This document shows positions 16,193 through 24,081 of a DNA stretch of 64,000 bases, piece after piece; the first letter of the stretch is position 1; each line of letters begins with the position of its first letter. The notes under the pieces are model-generated. The model was not told the DNA's origin and searched no databases. It worked only from the letters and a program-made list of their open reading frames with translations. This stretch comes from Streptomyces sp. NRRL F-5123. GTDB taxonomy: Bacteria > Actinomycetota > Actinomycetes > Streptomycetales > Streptomycetaceae. Both the position numbers and the translations under genes were made by a program. Where the stretch lies: assembly GCF_000721495.1 (NCBI RefSeq), contig NZ_JOHY01000034.1, positions 62,001 to 126,000 on the forward strand. Direction: 5' to 3'.

Positions 16193-17473
16193 ATGGACGA
16201 CGCTGCCGCAACAGTCGCCGAACGGGTCGCCGCGCTGCGCGACGAGCGGATCGACCACCGCTTCAAGGGGCTGCCGCCCGACGCGGACGGGCTCACCGTC
16301 GGTGAACTCACCGACCAGCGCCGCACGCTCACCGGCGGCGGCTTCAGCACCCCCCTGCTGGTCCTGTCCGCCGAAGCCCTGGACCACAACCTCGCCGCCC
16401 TCGAACGCTGGACGACCGACCACGGGCTCGCCTTCGCCCCCCACGGCAAGACGTCCATGGCACCCCGCCTCTTCGCCCGCCAGCTCGACCACGGGGCCTG
16501 GGGCATCACCGTGGCCGTACCCCACCAGCTCCGCGTGGCCCGCGCGTTCGGCATCCCGCGGGTCTTCCTCGCCAACGAGCTGGTCGACCCCGCGGCCCTC
16601 CGCCGGCTCGCCGCCGACCTCGACGCGGACCCCGGCTTCGACTTCGTCTGCTACGTCGACTCCCCCCACGGCGTGGCCCTCATGGACGCGGCCCTCGCCG
16701 GTGCCCGCCGCCCCGTCGACGTCGTCGTCGAACTCGGCGCGGGCGAGGGCGCGCGCACCGGCGTCCGCACCGAAGAGGAAGCCGTCGCCGTCGCCGAGGC
16801 GACCGCCGCCGCGGCCCACCTGCGGCTCGTCGGCGTCGCCGGCTACGAGGGCGAGGTCCCCGCCGCCGACCCCGCCCGCGTCCGCGCCTGGCTCCGCCGC
16901 CTCACCGCCCTCGCCGCCTCCCTCGACAGCGCCGGGGCCTTCGCCGACGCCGAGCGCGTCATCGTCAGCGCGGGGGGCTCCGCCTGGTTCGACGCCGTCG
17001 CCGAGGTGTTCGCCGACCTGCCCGTTCTCTCCCGGCCCGTCCTCCCCCTGCTCCGTTCCGGGGCGTACGTCACCCACGACGACCAGCACTACGCCCGCAT
17101 CACCCCCTTCACCCGCGTCCCCGGCCACCTCGAACCCGCCTTCCGCCTCTGGGCCCAGGTCGTCTCCCGCCCCACCCCCACGCAGGCCTTCCTCAACGCG
17201 GGCAAGCGCGACGCCCCCTACGACCTCGGCCTCCCCACCCCGCTCACCGTCCGCACGCCCTCGGGGCTCCGCCCCGCCCCCTCCGCCCTCCGCGTCACCG
17301 GCATCTCCGACCAGCACCTCTGGCTCGACGTCCCCCCCGCCGACCCCCTCGAGGTCGGCGACCTCGTGAGCCTCGGCGTCTCCCACCCCTGCACCACCTT
17401 CGACAAATGGCCCCTCATCCCCGTCGCCACGGAGTCCGGCACGGTCACGGAATACGTCCGCACGTTCTTCTAG
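16193..17473 (+). CDS. D-threonine aldolase / D-serine dehydratase-like PLP enzyme
   Basis: 426 residues, fold-type III PLP enzyme (alanine racemase N-domain plus DSD1/D-TA C-domain). The PLP lysine is in FAPHGKTSMAP; VVELGAGEGARTGVR and VIVSAGGSAWFD follow the family pattern; the C-terminus SLGVSHPCTTFDKWPLIPV carries the His and Cys of the family metal site. Members cleave or dehydrate D-hydroxyamino acids; which reaction applies here is undetermined, and automated databases often call such genes amino acid deaminase/aldolase. ATG 16193 is preceded by ACGGAGAGC. Divergent from kinase-iclR-ridA and upstream of the D-aminoacylase. Confidence 0.85.
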   Translation: MDDAAATVAERVAALRDERIDHRFKGLPPDADGLTVGELTDQRRTLTGGGFSTPLLVLSAEALDHNLAALERWTTDHGLAFAPHGKTSMAPRLFARQLDHGAWGITVAVPHQLRVARAFGIPRVFLANELVDPAALRRLAADLDADPGFDFVCYVDSPHGVALMDAALAGARRPVDVVVELGAGEGARTGVRTEEEAVAVAEATAAAAHLRLVGVAGYEGEVPAADPARVRAWLRRLTALAASLDSAGAFADAERVIVSAGGSAWFDAVAEVFADLPVLSRPVLPLLRSGAYVTHDDQHYARITPFTRVPGHLEPAFRLWAQVVSRPTPTQAFLNAGKRDAPYDLGLPTPLTVRTPSGLRPAPSALRVTGISDQHLWLDVPPADPLEVGDLVSLGVSHPCTTFDKWPLIPVATESGTVTEYVRTFF

Positions 17474-17483
17474 GCCCCCCGCC

Positions 17484-17845
17484 GGTGGGGCTGCCCGCGC
17501 CTGCCGGCGCCGGGTGTTTCCCACCCCCACCACCCGTGCAGGTGGAAGCGACAACTTCTGTCCACCTGCGGGGCTGCCCCGCCGTCGGGGGCTGACCCGC
17601 CGTGCCCGGCAGCCGCCCGGGCGGCGAGGGCCCGTGCGGGTAGGACGTCGGCTTTCTGCCCACCTGCGGGGCGCATTCGCCGTCGGGGGCGAACCGCAGT
17701 CCCTGCAACATCACCCCCACCGGCGTGCAGCCGCCGACGAGACGCCGGGAGGGGGACGATCACCCCACCCACCCCCGCCCCCACCGGCGTGCAGCCGCCC
17801 ACGAGACCTGGGAGGGGGACGATCCGGGGGTGCCCCCGCAGGAAT
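17484..17845. repeat. R2 dispersed repeat, copy 1 (longer)
   Basis: Shares long stretches with 30968-31217: TTTCCCACCCCCACCACCCG at 17517, TTCTGTCCACCTG, CCGTCGGGGGCGAACCGCAG at 17680, and CCCCCACCGGC..GCAGCCGCC followed by ACGAGAC..GGGAGGGGGACGAT. This copy has the last block twice (17714-17760 and 17780-17827) and an extra segment of about 90 bp with CCGGCAGCCGCCCGGGCGGC. No coding signal. It fills most of the gap after the aldolase stop. Confidence 0.75.
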
Positions 17846-17965
17846 GCGCACCCCGTCCGGCACCGGACACATCATGACGTCAGACGCGCATTCCGAGGAG
17901 GTACCCCCGGAGTGGCACCCGACCCCACCCACCCGCCAGGGACGCGATGCCCCGCCGGGTGACAC

Positions 17966-18056
17966 CAGGGGCGCGGGGCTGCATCTGATGTGCGGCTGGC
18001 GCCGCGTGGGCGCGACCAGCCCCCACCGGCGGGAAGGTCGCGCAGCCCACCGCACC
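17966..18056. repeat. R1-type half repeat upstream of the D-aminoacylase
   Basis: CAGGGGCGCGGGG..., then GCGCGACCAGCCCCCACCGG CGGGAAGGTCGCGCAGCCCACCGC, matches the half-element form seen at 50451-50531 and 55648-55732. It ends about 45 nt before the next gene, so it may form part of the 5' leader or promoter. The stretch 17846-17965 shows only a degenerate GGAGGTACCCCC fragment. Confidence 0.65.
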
Positions 18057-18101
18057 ACGCAGAACGTAGCGCCCCCCGCCCAGCCCCCGGCAAGGGCAAC
18101 G

Positions 18102-18117
18102 TATGGTCTGGACCATG
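18102..18117. promoter_or_regulatory. DasR-like (dre) palindrome over the D-aminoacylase start codon
   Basis: TATGGTCTGGACCATG shares the 12-bp core TGGTCTGGACCA with the chitinase operator at 12131-12146 and matches 11 of 16 positions of the known DasR site. It covers both candidate ATG codons (18103, 18115). Binding here would block transcription start or elongation into the gene. Predicted from sequence only. Confidence 0.55.
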
Positions 18118-19716
18118 GACCTGGTGATACGCGGAGCGCACGTCATCGACGGCACCGGCGCGCACGCCGGATACCCCGCCGACGTCGCCATCGCAGAAGG
18201 CCGCATCACCGAAATCCGCCCCCCGGGCGTCAAGAGCGCAAAGCTCTCCGCCAGGAGGACCCTCGACGCCACCGGCCTCGCCCTCGCCCCCGGCTTCATC
18301 GACATGCACGCCCACAGCGACCTCGCCCTCCTCTCCGACCCGGCCCACGAAGCCAAGACGGCGCAGGGCGTCACCCTCGAAGTCCTCGGCCAGGACGGCC
18401 TGTCCTACGCGCCCGCCGACGACCGCACCCTCGACACGCTGCGCACCCTCATCGCGGGGTGGAACGGCGACGGCTCGGACGTGACGTTCGACTGGCGCAC
18501 GGTCGGCGGCTACCTCGACCGCCTCGACGCGGGCGTCGCCGTCAACGCCGCGTACCTCGTCCCGCAGGGCACCGTGCGGATGACGGCGGTCGGCTGGGAG
18601 GACCGCCCGGCCGCCCCGGACGAGCTCATGACGATGAAGCGCCTGGTGGCGGAGGGAATGGCCCAGGGCGCCGTCGGCATGTCGGCGGGCCTGACGTACA
18701 CACCCGGCATGTACGCCCCCGACGCCGAGCTGGCCGAGCTCTGCCGGGTGGTCGCCGCCCACGGCGGCTACTTCTGCCCGCACCACCGCTCCTACGGCGC
18801 GGGCACCCTCCGCGCGTACGAGGAGATGCTCGCGATCGCCCGGGAGACGCACTGCCCCCTGCACCTGGCGCACGCGACGATGAACTTCGGCGAGAACGCC
18901 GGCCGCGCGGCCGACCTGCTGGCCCTGCTGGACGCCGCCGCGGCGGACGGCGCCGACGTGACGCTGGACACGTACCCCTACACCGCGGGCTGCACCACGC
19001 TCGCCGCGCTGCTGCCGAGCTGGGCGGCGGTCGGCGGCCCGGACGCGACGCTCGCCCGGCTCCGCGACGAGCCCACCGCGGAGCGGATCCGGCACGCCCT
19101 GGAGGTGGAGGGCTCGGACGGCTGCCACGGTGTACCGGTCGACTGGTCGACGGTCGAGGTGTCCGGCACCGCCGACCCCGCGCTCGCGCCCCGCGTCGGC
19201 ACCCGGCTCGACGGCTGGCCCGCGGCCCGCGCGCTGCTGCTGGCCGACCGGCTGGGGACGACGATCCTGCAGCACGTCGGCGACGAGCGGAACGTCCGCA
19301 CGGTGATGCGGCACCCCGCGCACACCGGCGGCTCGGACGGCATCCTGCACGGCGCGAAGCCGCACCCGCGCGCGTACGGCACCTTCCCGCACTACCTCGG
19401 CCACTACGTGCGCGAGCTGGGTGTGCTGAGCCTCGAGGAGTGCGTGGCGCATCTCACCGGGCGCCCGGCGGCGCGGCTGCGGCTCCCGGACCGCGGCCTG
19501 GTCCGCGAGGGCTACCGCGCCGACCTCGTCCTCTTCGACCCGGAGACGGTCGCGGCGGGCGCCACGTACGACCACCCGCGCCGCCCCCCGACCGGCGTCC
19601 CGTACGTCCTGATCGACGGCCGCTTCGTCGTCGCGGACGGCCGCAGGACCGACGTCCTCGCGGGCCGCTCGGTGCGCGGCACGGGCCGCCGCCCGTCCCG
19701 CGGCGCGGGCGGCTGA
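18103..19716 (+). CDS. N-acyl-D-amino-acid deacylase (D-aminoacylase family)
   Basis: 537 residues, amidohydrolase superfamily. The metal-binding HxH is in GFIDMHAHSDLALL; further family motifs include GQDGLSYAP, the Cys/His region YFCPHHRSYG and PLHLAHATMNFGEN, TLDTYPYTAGCT and GSDGILHGAKPHPRAYGTFPHYLG with the catalytic Asp; VREGYRADLVLFDPETV closes the barrel. It hydrolyses N-acyl-D-amino acids to D-amino acids. ATG 18103 has AAGGG 6 nt upstream and ATG 18115 is the alternative. Downstream of the D-threonine aldolase-like gene, so the two may form one catabolic route. Confidence 0.88.
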   Translation: MVWTMDLVIRGAHVIDGTGAHAGYPADVAIAEGRITEIRPPGVKSAKLSARRTLDATGLALAPGFIDMHAHSDLALLSDPAHEAKTAQGVTLEVLGQDGLSYAPADDRTLDTLRTLIAGWNGDGSDVTFDWRTVGGYLDRLDAGVAVNAAYLVPQGTVRMTAVGWEDRPAAPDELMTMKRLVAEGMAQGAVGMSAGLTYTPGMYAPDAELAELCRVVAAHGGYFCPHHRSYGAGTLRAYEEMLAIARETHCPLHLAHATMNFGENAGRAADLLALLDAAAADGADVTLDTYPYTAGCTTLAALLPSWAAVGGPDATLARLRDEPTAERIRHALEVEGSDGCHGVPVDWSTVEVSGTADPALAPRVGTRLDGWPAARALLLADRLGTTILQHVGDERNVRTVMRHPAHTGGSDGILHGAKPHPRAYGTFPHYLGHYVRELGVLSLEECVAHLTGRPAARLRLPDRGLVREGYRADLVLFDPETVAAGATYDHPRRPPTGVPYVLIDGRFVVADGRRTDVLAGRSVRGTGRRPSRGAGG

Positions 19717-19800
19717 GCCCGCGGCCAGGGCGTTCGCGGCGTCGCCCGGGTGGCGAAAAACACCGCGCGGCCCGCGTAACACCGCCGTAAGGTGACCGGC

Positions 19801-21012
19801 ATGCAGGTGATCCAGTCGACGAAGCTCGCAAATGTCTGTTACGAGATCCGGGGCCCGGTTCTTGAGGAGGCGATGCGGCTCGAGGCTGCCGGTCACCGCA
19901 TCCTCAAGCTCAACACGGGCAACCCGGCCCCCTTCGGTTTCGAGTGTCCTCCCGAGATCCTGGAGGACATGCTCCGGCAGCTGAAGGACGCGCACGGCTA
20001 CGGGGACGCCAAGGGGCTGCTGAGCGCGCGCCGGGCGGTGATGCAGCACTACCAGACCAAGGGCGTCCCGCTGGACGTCGAGGACATCTACCTCGGCAAC
20101 GGCGTGTCCGAGCTGATCCAGATGTCGATGCAGGCGCTGCTCGACGACGGCGACGAGGTGCTGGTCCCGGCGCCCGACTACCCGCTGTGGACGGCCTCGG
20201 TCTCGCTCGCCGGCGGCACCGCCGTCCACTACCGCTGCGACGAGCAGGCCGACTGGATGCCGGACCTCGCCGACATCGAGCGCAAGGTGACCGACCGCAC
20301 CAAGGCGATCGTCATCATCAACCCGAACAACCCGACCGGCGCGGTCTACGACGACGAGCTGCTGCGCGGCCTCACGGACATCGCGCGCCGGCACCGGCTG
20401 GTCGTGTGCTCGGACGAGATCTACGACAAGATCCTCTACGACGACGCCACCCACACCCCGACCGCCGCGATCGCCCCCGACCTGCTGACGCTCACCTTCA
20501 ACGGCCTGTCCAAGGCCTACCGGGTGGCGGGCTACCGCAGCGGCTGGCTCGCGGTGTGCGGGCCCAAGTCGAACGCCTCCAGCTACATCGAGGGCCTGAC
20601 GATCCTGGCGAACATGCGGCTGTGCGCGAACATGCCCGCGCAGCACGCGATCGCGACCGCGCTCGGCGGCCACCAGTCGATCAACTCCCTCGTCCTCCCC
20701 GGCGGCCGCCTGCGCGCGCAGCGCGACGCGACGTACGAGGCCCTGACCTCGATCCCCGGTGTGACGTGCGTCAAGCCGAAGGGCGCGCTGTACGCCTTCC
20801 CGCGCCTGGACCCGCAGGTCTACAAGATCAAGGACGACCGCCAGATGGTCCTCGACCTGCTGCGGGCCGAAAAGATCATGATCGTCCACGGCACGGGCTT
20901 CAACTGGATGGAACCCGATCACTTCCGCATCGTCACCCTCCCCCGCGCGGAGGACCTGACCGAGGCGATCGGCCGTATCGGCCGGTTCCTGGACGGCTAC
21001 TCGCAGCCCTGA
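19801..21012 (+). CDS. pyridoxal phosphate-dependent aminotransferase (AlaA-like, class I/II)
   Basis: 403 residues. Visible features: KLNTGNPAPFGFECPPEILEDM, YLGNGVSELIQMSMQALLDDGDEVLVPAPDYPLWTASV, the NPNNPTGAVY motif, DEIYDKILYD, the PLP lysine in FNGLSKAYRVAGYRSGW, and the C-terminal FRIVTLP substrate-carboxylate Arg. The pattern fits glutamate-pyruvate (alanine) aminotransferases of the AlaA/AlaC type. AAGGTG precedes ATG 19801. Upstream (19717-19800) is a short gap with no repeat; downstream is a hairpin shared with the PEP carboxykinase gene. Confidence 0.9.
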   Translation: MQVIQSTKLANVCYEIRGPVLEEAMRLEAAGHRILKLNTGNPAPFGFECPPEILEDMLRQLKDAHGYGDAKGLLSARRAVMQHYQTKGVPLDVEDIYLGNGVSELIQMSMQALLDDGDEVLVPAPDYPLWTASVSLAGGTAVHYRCDEQADWMPDLADIERKVTDRTKAIVIINPNNPTGAVYDDELLRGLTDIARRHRLVVCSDEIYDKILYDDATHTPTAAIAPDLLTLTFNGLSKAYRVAGYRSGWLAVCGPKSNASSYIEGLTILANMRLCANMPAQHAIATALGGHQSINSLVLPGGRLRAQRDATYEALTSIPGVTCVKPKGALYAFPRLDPQVYKIKDDRQMVLDLLRAEKIMIVHGTGFNWMEPDHFRIVTLPRAEDLTEAIGRIGRFLDGYSQP

Positions 21013-21038
21013 GCGCTGCCGCGCGGGGTGAGCGTTTT

Positions 21039-21073
21039 CAGGGGCGCGTGGGGGTACCTCCCACGCGCCCCTG
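21039..21073. terminator. hairpin made of a minimal R1/mini-palindrome repeat
   Basis: CAGGGGCGCGTGGG (21039-21052) and CCCACGCGCCCCTG (21060-21073) form a perfect 14-bp stem with a 7-nt loop, GGTACCT, between convergent genes. The arms are the outer end of the R1 repeat joined to the centre of the mini-element, so a repeat relic appears to serve as a bidirectional terminator. Confidence 0.75.
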
Positions 21074-21085
21074 ATCGCTCGGGCC

Positions 21086-22945
21086 CTACGCAGTAGCGAG
21101 GCGCGCGACCAGCGCCTCGTACTCCGCCCAGAGCTCGGGTGGCATGTGCTCGCCGAAGGCGGAGAGGTGCGGCGGGATCAGGGAGGCCTCCTCCCGCCAC
21201 GTCTCCGGGTCCACCGTCAGCAGCAGCTCCAGGTCCTCGGGGGACAGGCCCAGGCCCTCGACGTCGAGGGCGCCCGGCGCGGGGAGGACGCCGATGGGGG
21301 TGCGGACGCCGTCCGCCGTACCCTCCAGGCGCTCCACCACCCACTTCAGCACGCGCGCGTTCTCGCCGAAGCCGGGCCACACGAAGCGGCCGGCCGCGTC
21401 CTTGCGGAACCAGTTCACGTAGTAGATCCTCGGCAGCTTCGCCGGGTCGTGGGCGCGGCCCACCTCCAGCCAGTGCGCGAAGTAGTCGCCCATGTTGTAG
21501 CCGCAGAAGGGCAGCATCGCGAACGGGTCCCGGCGCAGTTCGCCGACCTTGCCCTCGGCCGCGGCGGTCTTCTCGCTGGAGATGTTCGCGCCGAGGAAGA
21601 CGCCGTGCTGCCAGTCGAAGGACTCCGTGACGAGCGGCACCGCGGTGGCGCGGCGGCCGCCGAAGAGGATCGCGGAGATCGGGACGCCGCGCGGGTCCTC
21701 CCACTCGGGCGCGATGATCGGGCACTGGCTCGCGGGGACGGTGAAGCGCGCGTTGGGATGCGCGGCGGGCGTGCCGGACGCGGGGGTCCAGTCGTTGCCC
21801 TTCCAGTCGGTGAGGTGGGCGGGGGCCTGTTCGGTCATGCCCTCCCACCACACGTCGCCGTCGTCGGTGCGGGCCACGTTGGTGAAGACGGTGTTGGCGT
21901 ACATCGTCTTCATGGCGTTGGCGTTGGTGTGCTCGCCGGTGCCGGGGGCGACACCGAAGAAGCCGGCCTCGGGGTTGATCGCATAGAGCCGGCCGTCGTC
22001 GCCGAAGCGCATCCAGGCGATGTCGTCGCCGATCGTCTCGACCGACCAGCCGGAGACGGTGGGCTCCAGCATCGCCAGGTTGGTCTTGCCGCAGGCGGAC
22101 GGGAAGGCCGCGGCGACGTAGCGGGACTCCCCGCGCGGCGGGGTGAGCTTGAGGATGAGCATGTGCTCGGCGAGCCAGCCCTCGTCGCGGGCCATGACGG
22201 ATGCGATGCGCAGCGCGTAGCACTTCTTGCCGAGCAGCGCGTTGCCGCCGTAGCCGGAGCCGTACGACCAGATCTCGCGGTCCTCGGGGAAGTGCGAGAT
22301 GTACTTGGTGGTGTTGCAGGGCCAGGGCACGTCGGCCTGGCCGGGGGCGAGCGGGGCGCCGACGGAGTGGACGGCCTTGACGAAGGCGCCGTCGCTGCCG
22401 AGCTGCTCCAGGACGGCGCTGCCCATGCGGGTCATGGTGCGCATCGAGGCGGCGACGTACGCCGAGTCGGTGATCTCGACGCCCATCGCGGACAGCGGTG
22501 AGCCGAGCGGGCCCATGCAGAAGGGCACGACGTACATCGTCCGCCCGCGCATCGCCCCGCGGAAGAGCCCTCCCCCGGAGCCTTCGGCCCGGGAGGTGCC
22601 CCCAGCTCCACCCGTGAAGACCTCGCGCATCTCGGCGGGGTCCTTCCAGTGGTTGGTGGGGCCGGCGTCCTGCTCCCGCTGCGAGCAGATGAACGTACGG
22701 TCCTCGACGCGGGCGACGTCCGAGGGGTCGGACGCCGCGTGGTACGAGTTCGGCCGCAGGGTCGGGTCGAGCCGGGTGAAGGTGCCCTTGGCGACGAGTT
22801 CCGCCGCGAGCAGGTCGTACTCGGCCTGCGAGCCGTCGCACCAGACGACCTCGTCGGGCTGGGTGAGCTCGGCGATGTCGCCGACCCAGCGGATCAGTTC
22901 CTGGTGGTTGGTGGGAGCCGCACTGTCACGGTTGCCGCGCGCCAC
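21086..22945 (-). CDS. pckG: phosphoenolpyruvate carboxykinase (GTP)
   Basis: 619 residues, GTP-dependent PEPCK that converts oxaloacetate to PEP in gluconeogenesis. Intact family motifs: [69 protein letters not shown], the P-loop [26 protein letters not shown], and [23 protein letters not shown]. An extra stretch of about 14 residues ([14 protein letters not shown]) lies between EMREVFTG and LFRGAMRGR, where family members run directly into GLF-G-MKGRTMY; it is encoded by a palindromic mini-element (22569-22604) inserted in frame. GTG 22945 has ACGGAG upstream. Confidence 0.94.
   Translation of the reverse strand: MARGNRDSAAPTNHQELIRWVGDIAELTQPDEVVWCDGSQAEYDLLAAELVAKGTFTRLDPTLRPNSYHAASDPSDVARVEDRTFICSQREQDAGPTNHWKDPAEMREVFTGGAGGTSRAEGSGGGLFRGAMRGRTMYVVPFCMGPLGSPLSAMGVEITDSAYVAASMRTMTRMGSAVLEQLGSDGAFVKAVHSVGAPLAPGQADVPWPCNTTKYISHFPEDREIWSYGSGYGGNALLGKKCYALRIASVMARDEGWLAEHMLILKLTPPRGESRYVAAAFPSACGKTNLAMLEPTVSGWSVETIGDDIAWMRFGDDGRLYAINPEAGFFGVAPGTGEHTNANAMKTMYANTVFTNVARTDDGDVWWEGMTEQAPAHLTDWKGNDWTPASGTPAAHPNARFTVPASQCPIIAPEWEDPRGVPISAILFGGRRATAVPLVTESFDWQHGVFLGANISSEKTAAAEGKVGELRRDPFAMLPFCGYNMGDYFAHWLEVGRAHDPAKLPRIYYVNWFRKDAAGRFVWPGFGENARVLKWVVERLEGTADGVRTPIGVLPAPGALDVEGLGLSPEDLELLLTVDPETWREEASLIPPHLSAFGEHMPPELWAEYEALVARLATA
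22569..22604. repeat. palindromic mini-element inserted in frame within pckG
   Basis: On the coding strand it reads GGGGGCACCTCCCGGG, CCGAAGG, CTCCGGGGGAGG, matching the mini-elements in the R1 copies. It adds about 42 nt (14 codons) to pckG. Translation is [12 protein letters not shown], the same pattern as the element in the beta-helix gene at 47889-47926. Confidence 0.85.
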
Positions 22946-23082
22946 GATCGCTCCGTCCCGCCGGGTCCGCACAGACCGGCGTGAGAGGTGAGGGTGTTGG
23001 TTCGGCCCCTTGGGGGCTGCGGCCCGGACGCGTGCGTGCCCGCCCCTGCACGGGGTCGCGGGCGCCCGTCCGGTACCGACCG

Positions 23083-23096
23083 CACTCATATGAGTG
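23083..23096. promoter_or_regulatory. 14-bp perfect palindrome in the pckG/hlyIII divergent gap
   Basis: CACTCATATGAGTG lies in the 303-bp gap between the divergent pckG and hemolysin III genes, about 140 bp upstream of the pckG start and 150 bp before hlyIII. A candidate operator. The same gap holds CCTACG-GTGG-CGTAGG (23220-23235) just before hlyIII. No small gene was seen in the gap. Confidence 0.5.
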
Positions 23097-23248
23097 TGAT
23101 CCCGCTCAGTCGAGTCTGTCCAGAGCGCCGGGGGTGAGCCACACCACGCGACAACAGCTCCCCGAACGGCCGATCGCGGGCCCCGGACGGCCGATGCGAC
23201 GCGGGCCTTCGGCGGGCAACCTACGGTGGCGTAGGTAGCATTGACGCC

Positions 23249-23947
23249 ATGAGCGCCGTCGATCAGACTGCTGAAATGCCCGCCGAAGTCGATGCACTCG
23301 ATACGTCGAAATCTGTAAAGCCCAAGCTCAGAGGGTGGTTGCACGCCGGAATGTTCCCGGCCGTGCTCATCTCGGGCGTCGCGCTGACCGCCTTCGCCCA
23401 GAGCACCAGAGGGCGCATCGCATGCGCAATCTTCACGGTGTCGGCGTGCGCACTCTTCGGCGTGAGCGCGCTTTACCACCGGGGGAACTGGGGGCCGCGG
23501 GTCTCCGGAATTTTGCGCCGGCTTGACCATGCGAACATCTTCCTGATCATCGCGGGCACCTACACACCGCTGGCGATACTGCTGCTGCCGGGCGGAACGT
23601 CCCATCTGCTGCTGTGGCTGGTGTGGGCGGGCGCGCTCGCGGGGATCGCCTTCCGGGTCTTCTGGGTCGGCGCGCCACGGTGGCTGTACACGCCCTGCTA
23701 CATCGCGCTCGGCTGGGTCGCCGTCTTCTTCCTGCCGGACTTCCTGCGCACCGGCGGCGTCGCGGTGATGGTCTGCGTGATCGTCGGCGGCGTCCTGTAC
23801 AGCACGGGCGCGGCGGTCTACGGCTTCAAGCGGCCGAACCCGTCACCGCGCTGGTTCGGCTTCCACGAGGTCTTCCACTCCTTCACGCTGGCGGCGTTCA
23901 TCGTCCACTACATCGGCATCTCGCTCGTCGCCTACCAGCACGGCTAG
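23249..23947 (+). CDS. hemolysin III family membrane protein (PAQR-like)
   Basis: 232 residues, seven predicted membrane helices. The HlyIII pattern is present: [15 protein letters not shown] near the start, [33 protein letters not shown], and C-terminal [22 protein letters not shown] with the His residues of the conserved metal cluster. Bacterial members are integral-membrane proteins of uncertain function. There is no clear ribosome site directly before ATG 23249, and a -10-like TAGCAT ends 7 nt upstream, so the mRNA may be leaderless. A strong terminator follows. Confidence 0.88.
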   Translation: MSAVDQTAEMPAEVDALDTSKSVKPKLRGWLHAGMFPAVLISGVALTAFAQSTRGRIACAIFTVSACALFGVSALYHRGNWGPRVSGILRRLDHANIFLIIAGTYTPLAILLLPGGTSHLLLWLVWAGALAGIAFRVFWVGAPRWLYTPCYIALGWVAVFFLPDFLRTGGVAVMVCVIVGGVLYSTGAAVYGFKRPNPSPRWFGFHEVFHSFTLAAFIVHYIGISLVAYQHG

Positions 23948-23979
23948 CCGCGCGGACGGCCGCGGCGGCGCTCCTCGAC

Positions 23980-24010
23980 AGGCCCGCACCCCCCTGGGGG
24001 GTGCGGGCCT
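23980..24010 (+). terminator. rho-independent terminator after hemolysin III
   Basis: AGGCCCGCACCCCCC / GGGGGGTGCGGGCCT, a perfect 15-bp stem around a single T (the real loop takes the innermost pairs). The downstream sequence becomes T-rich (CTTTTTTGA). Confidence 0.85.
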
Positions 24011-24019
24011 TCGTCATGC

Positions 24020-24062
24020 GAGTTACTCTTTTTTGAGAGTCACTGTCATTTGAGTCTCACTC
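24020..24062. promoter_or_regulatory. promoter/operator region of the MFS pump gene
   Basis: Two GAGT-n-ACTC palindromes, GAGTTACTC (24020-24028) and GAGTCTCACTC (24052-24062), flank a TTGAGA/TTTGAGT-rich segment just before the MFS ribosome site AGGAG. This is a likely operator for the TetR repressor encoded downstream of the pump. Confidence 0.55.
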
Positions 24063-24081
24063 GCATCGCAGGAGCTTCGCC

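Noticed and set aside
17514..19790. Alternative long plus-strand frame over the D-aminoacylase region
   Set aside because: Its composition is Arg/Pro/Gly-rich and its start lies in repeat R2; the overlapping frame has a complete amidohydrolase motif set.
23116..23160. Possible small RNA or riboswitch before hemolysin III
   Set aside because: Only short palindromes are visible; no conserved riboswitch motif could be identified by eye.
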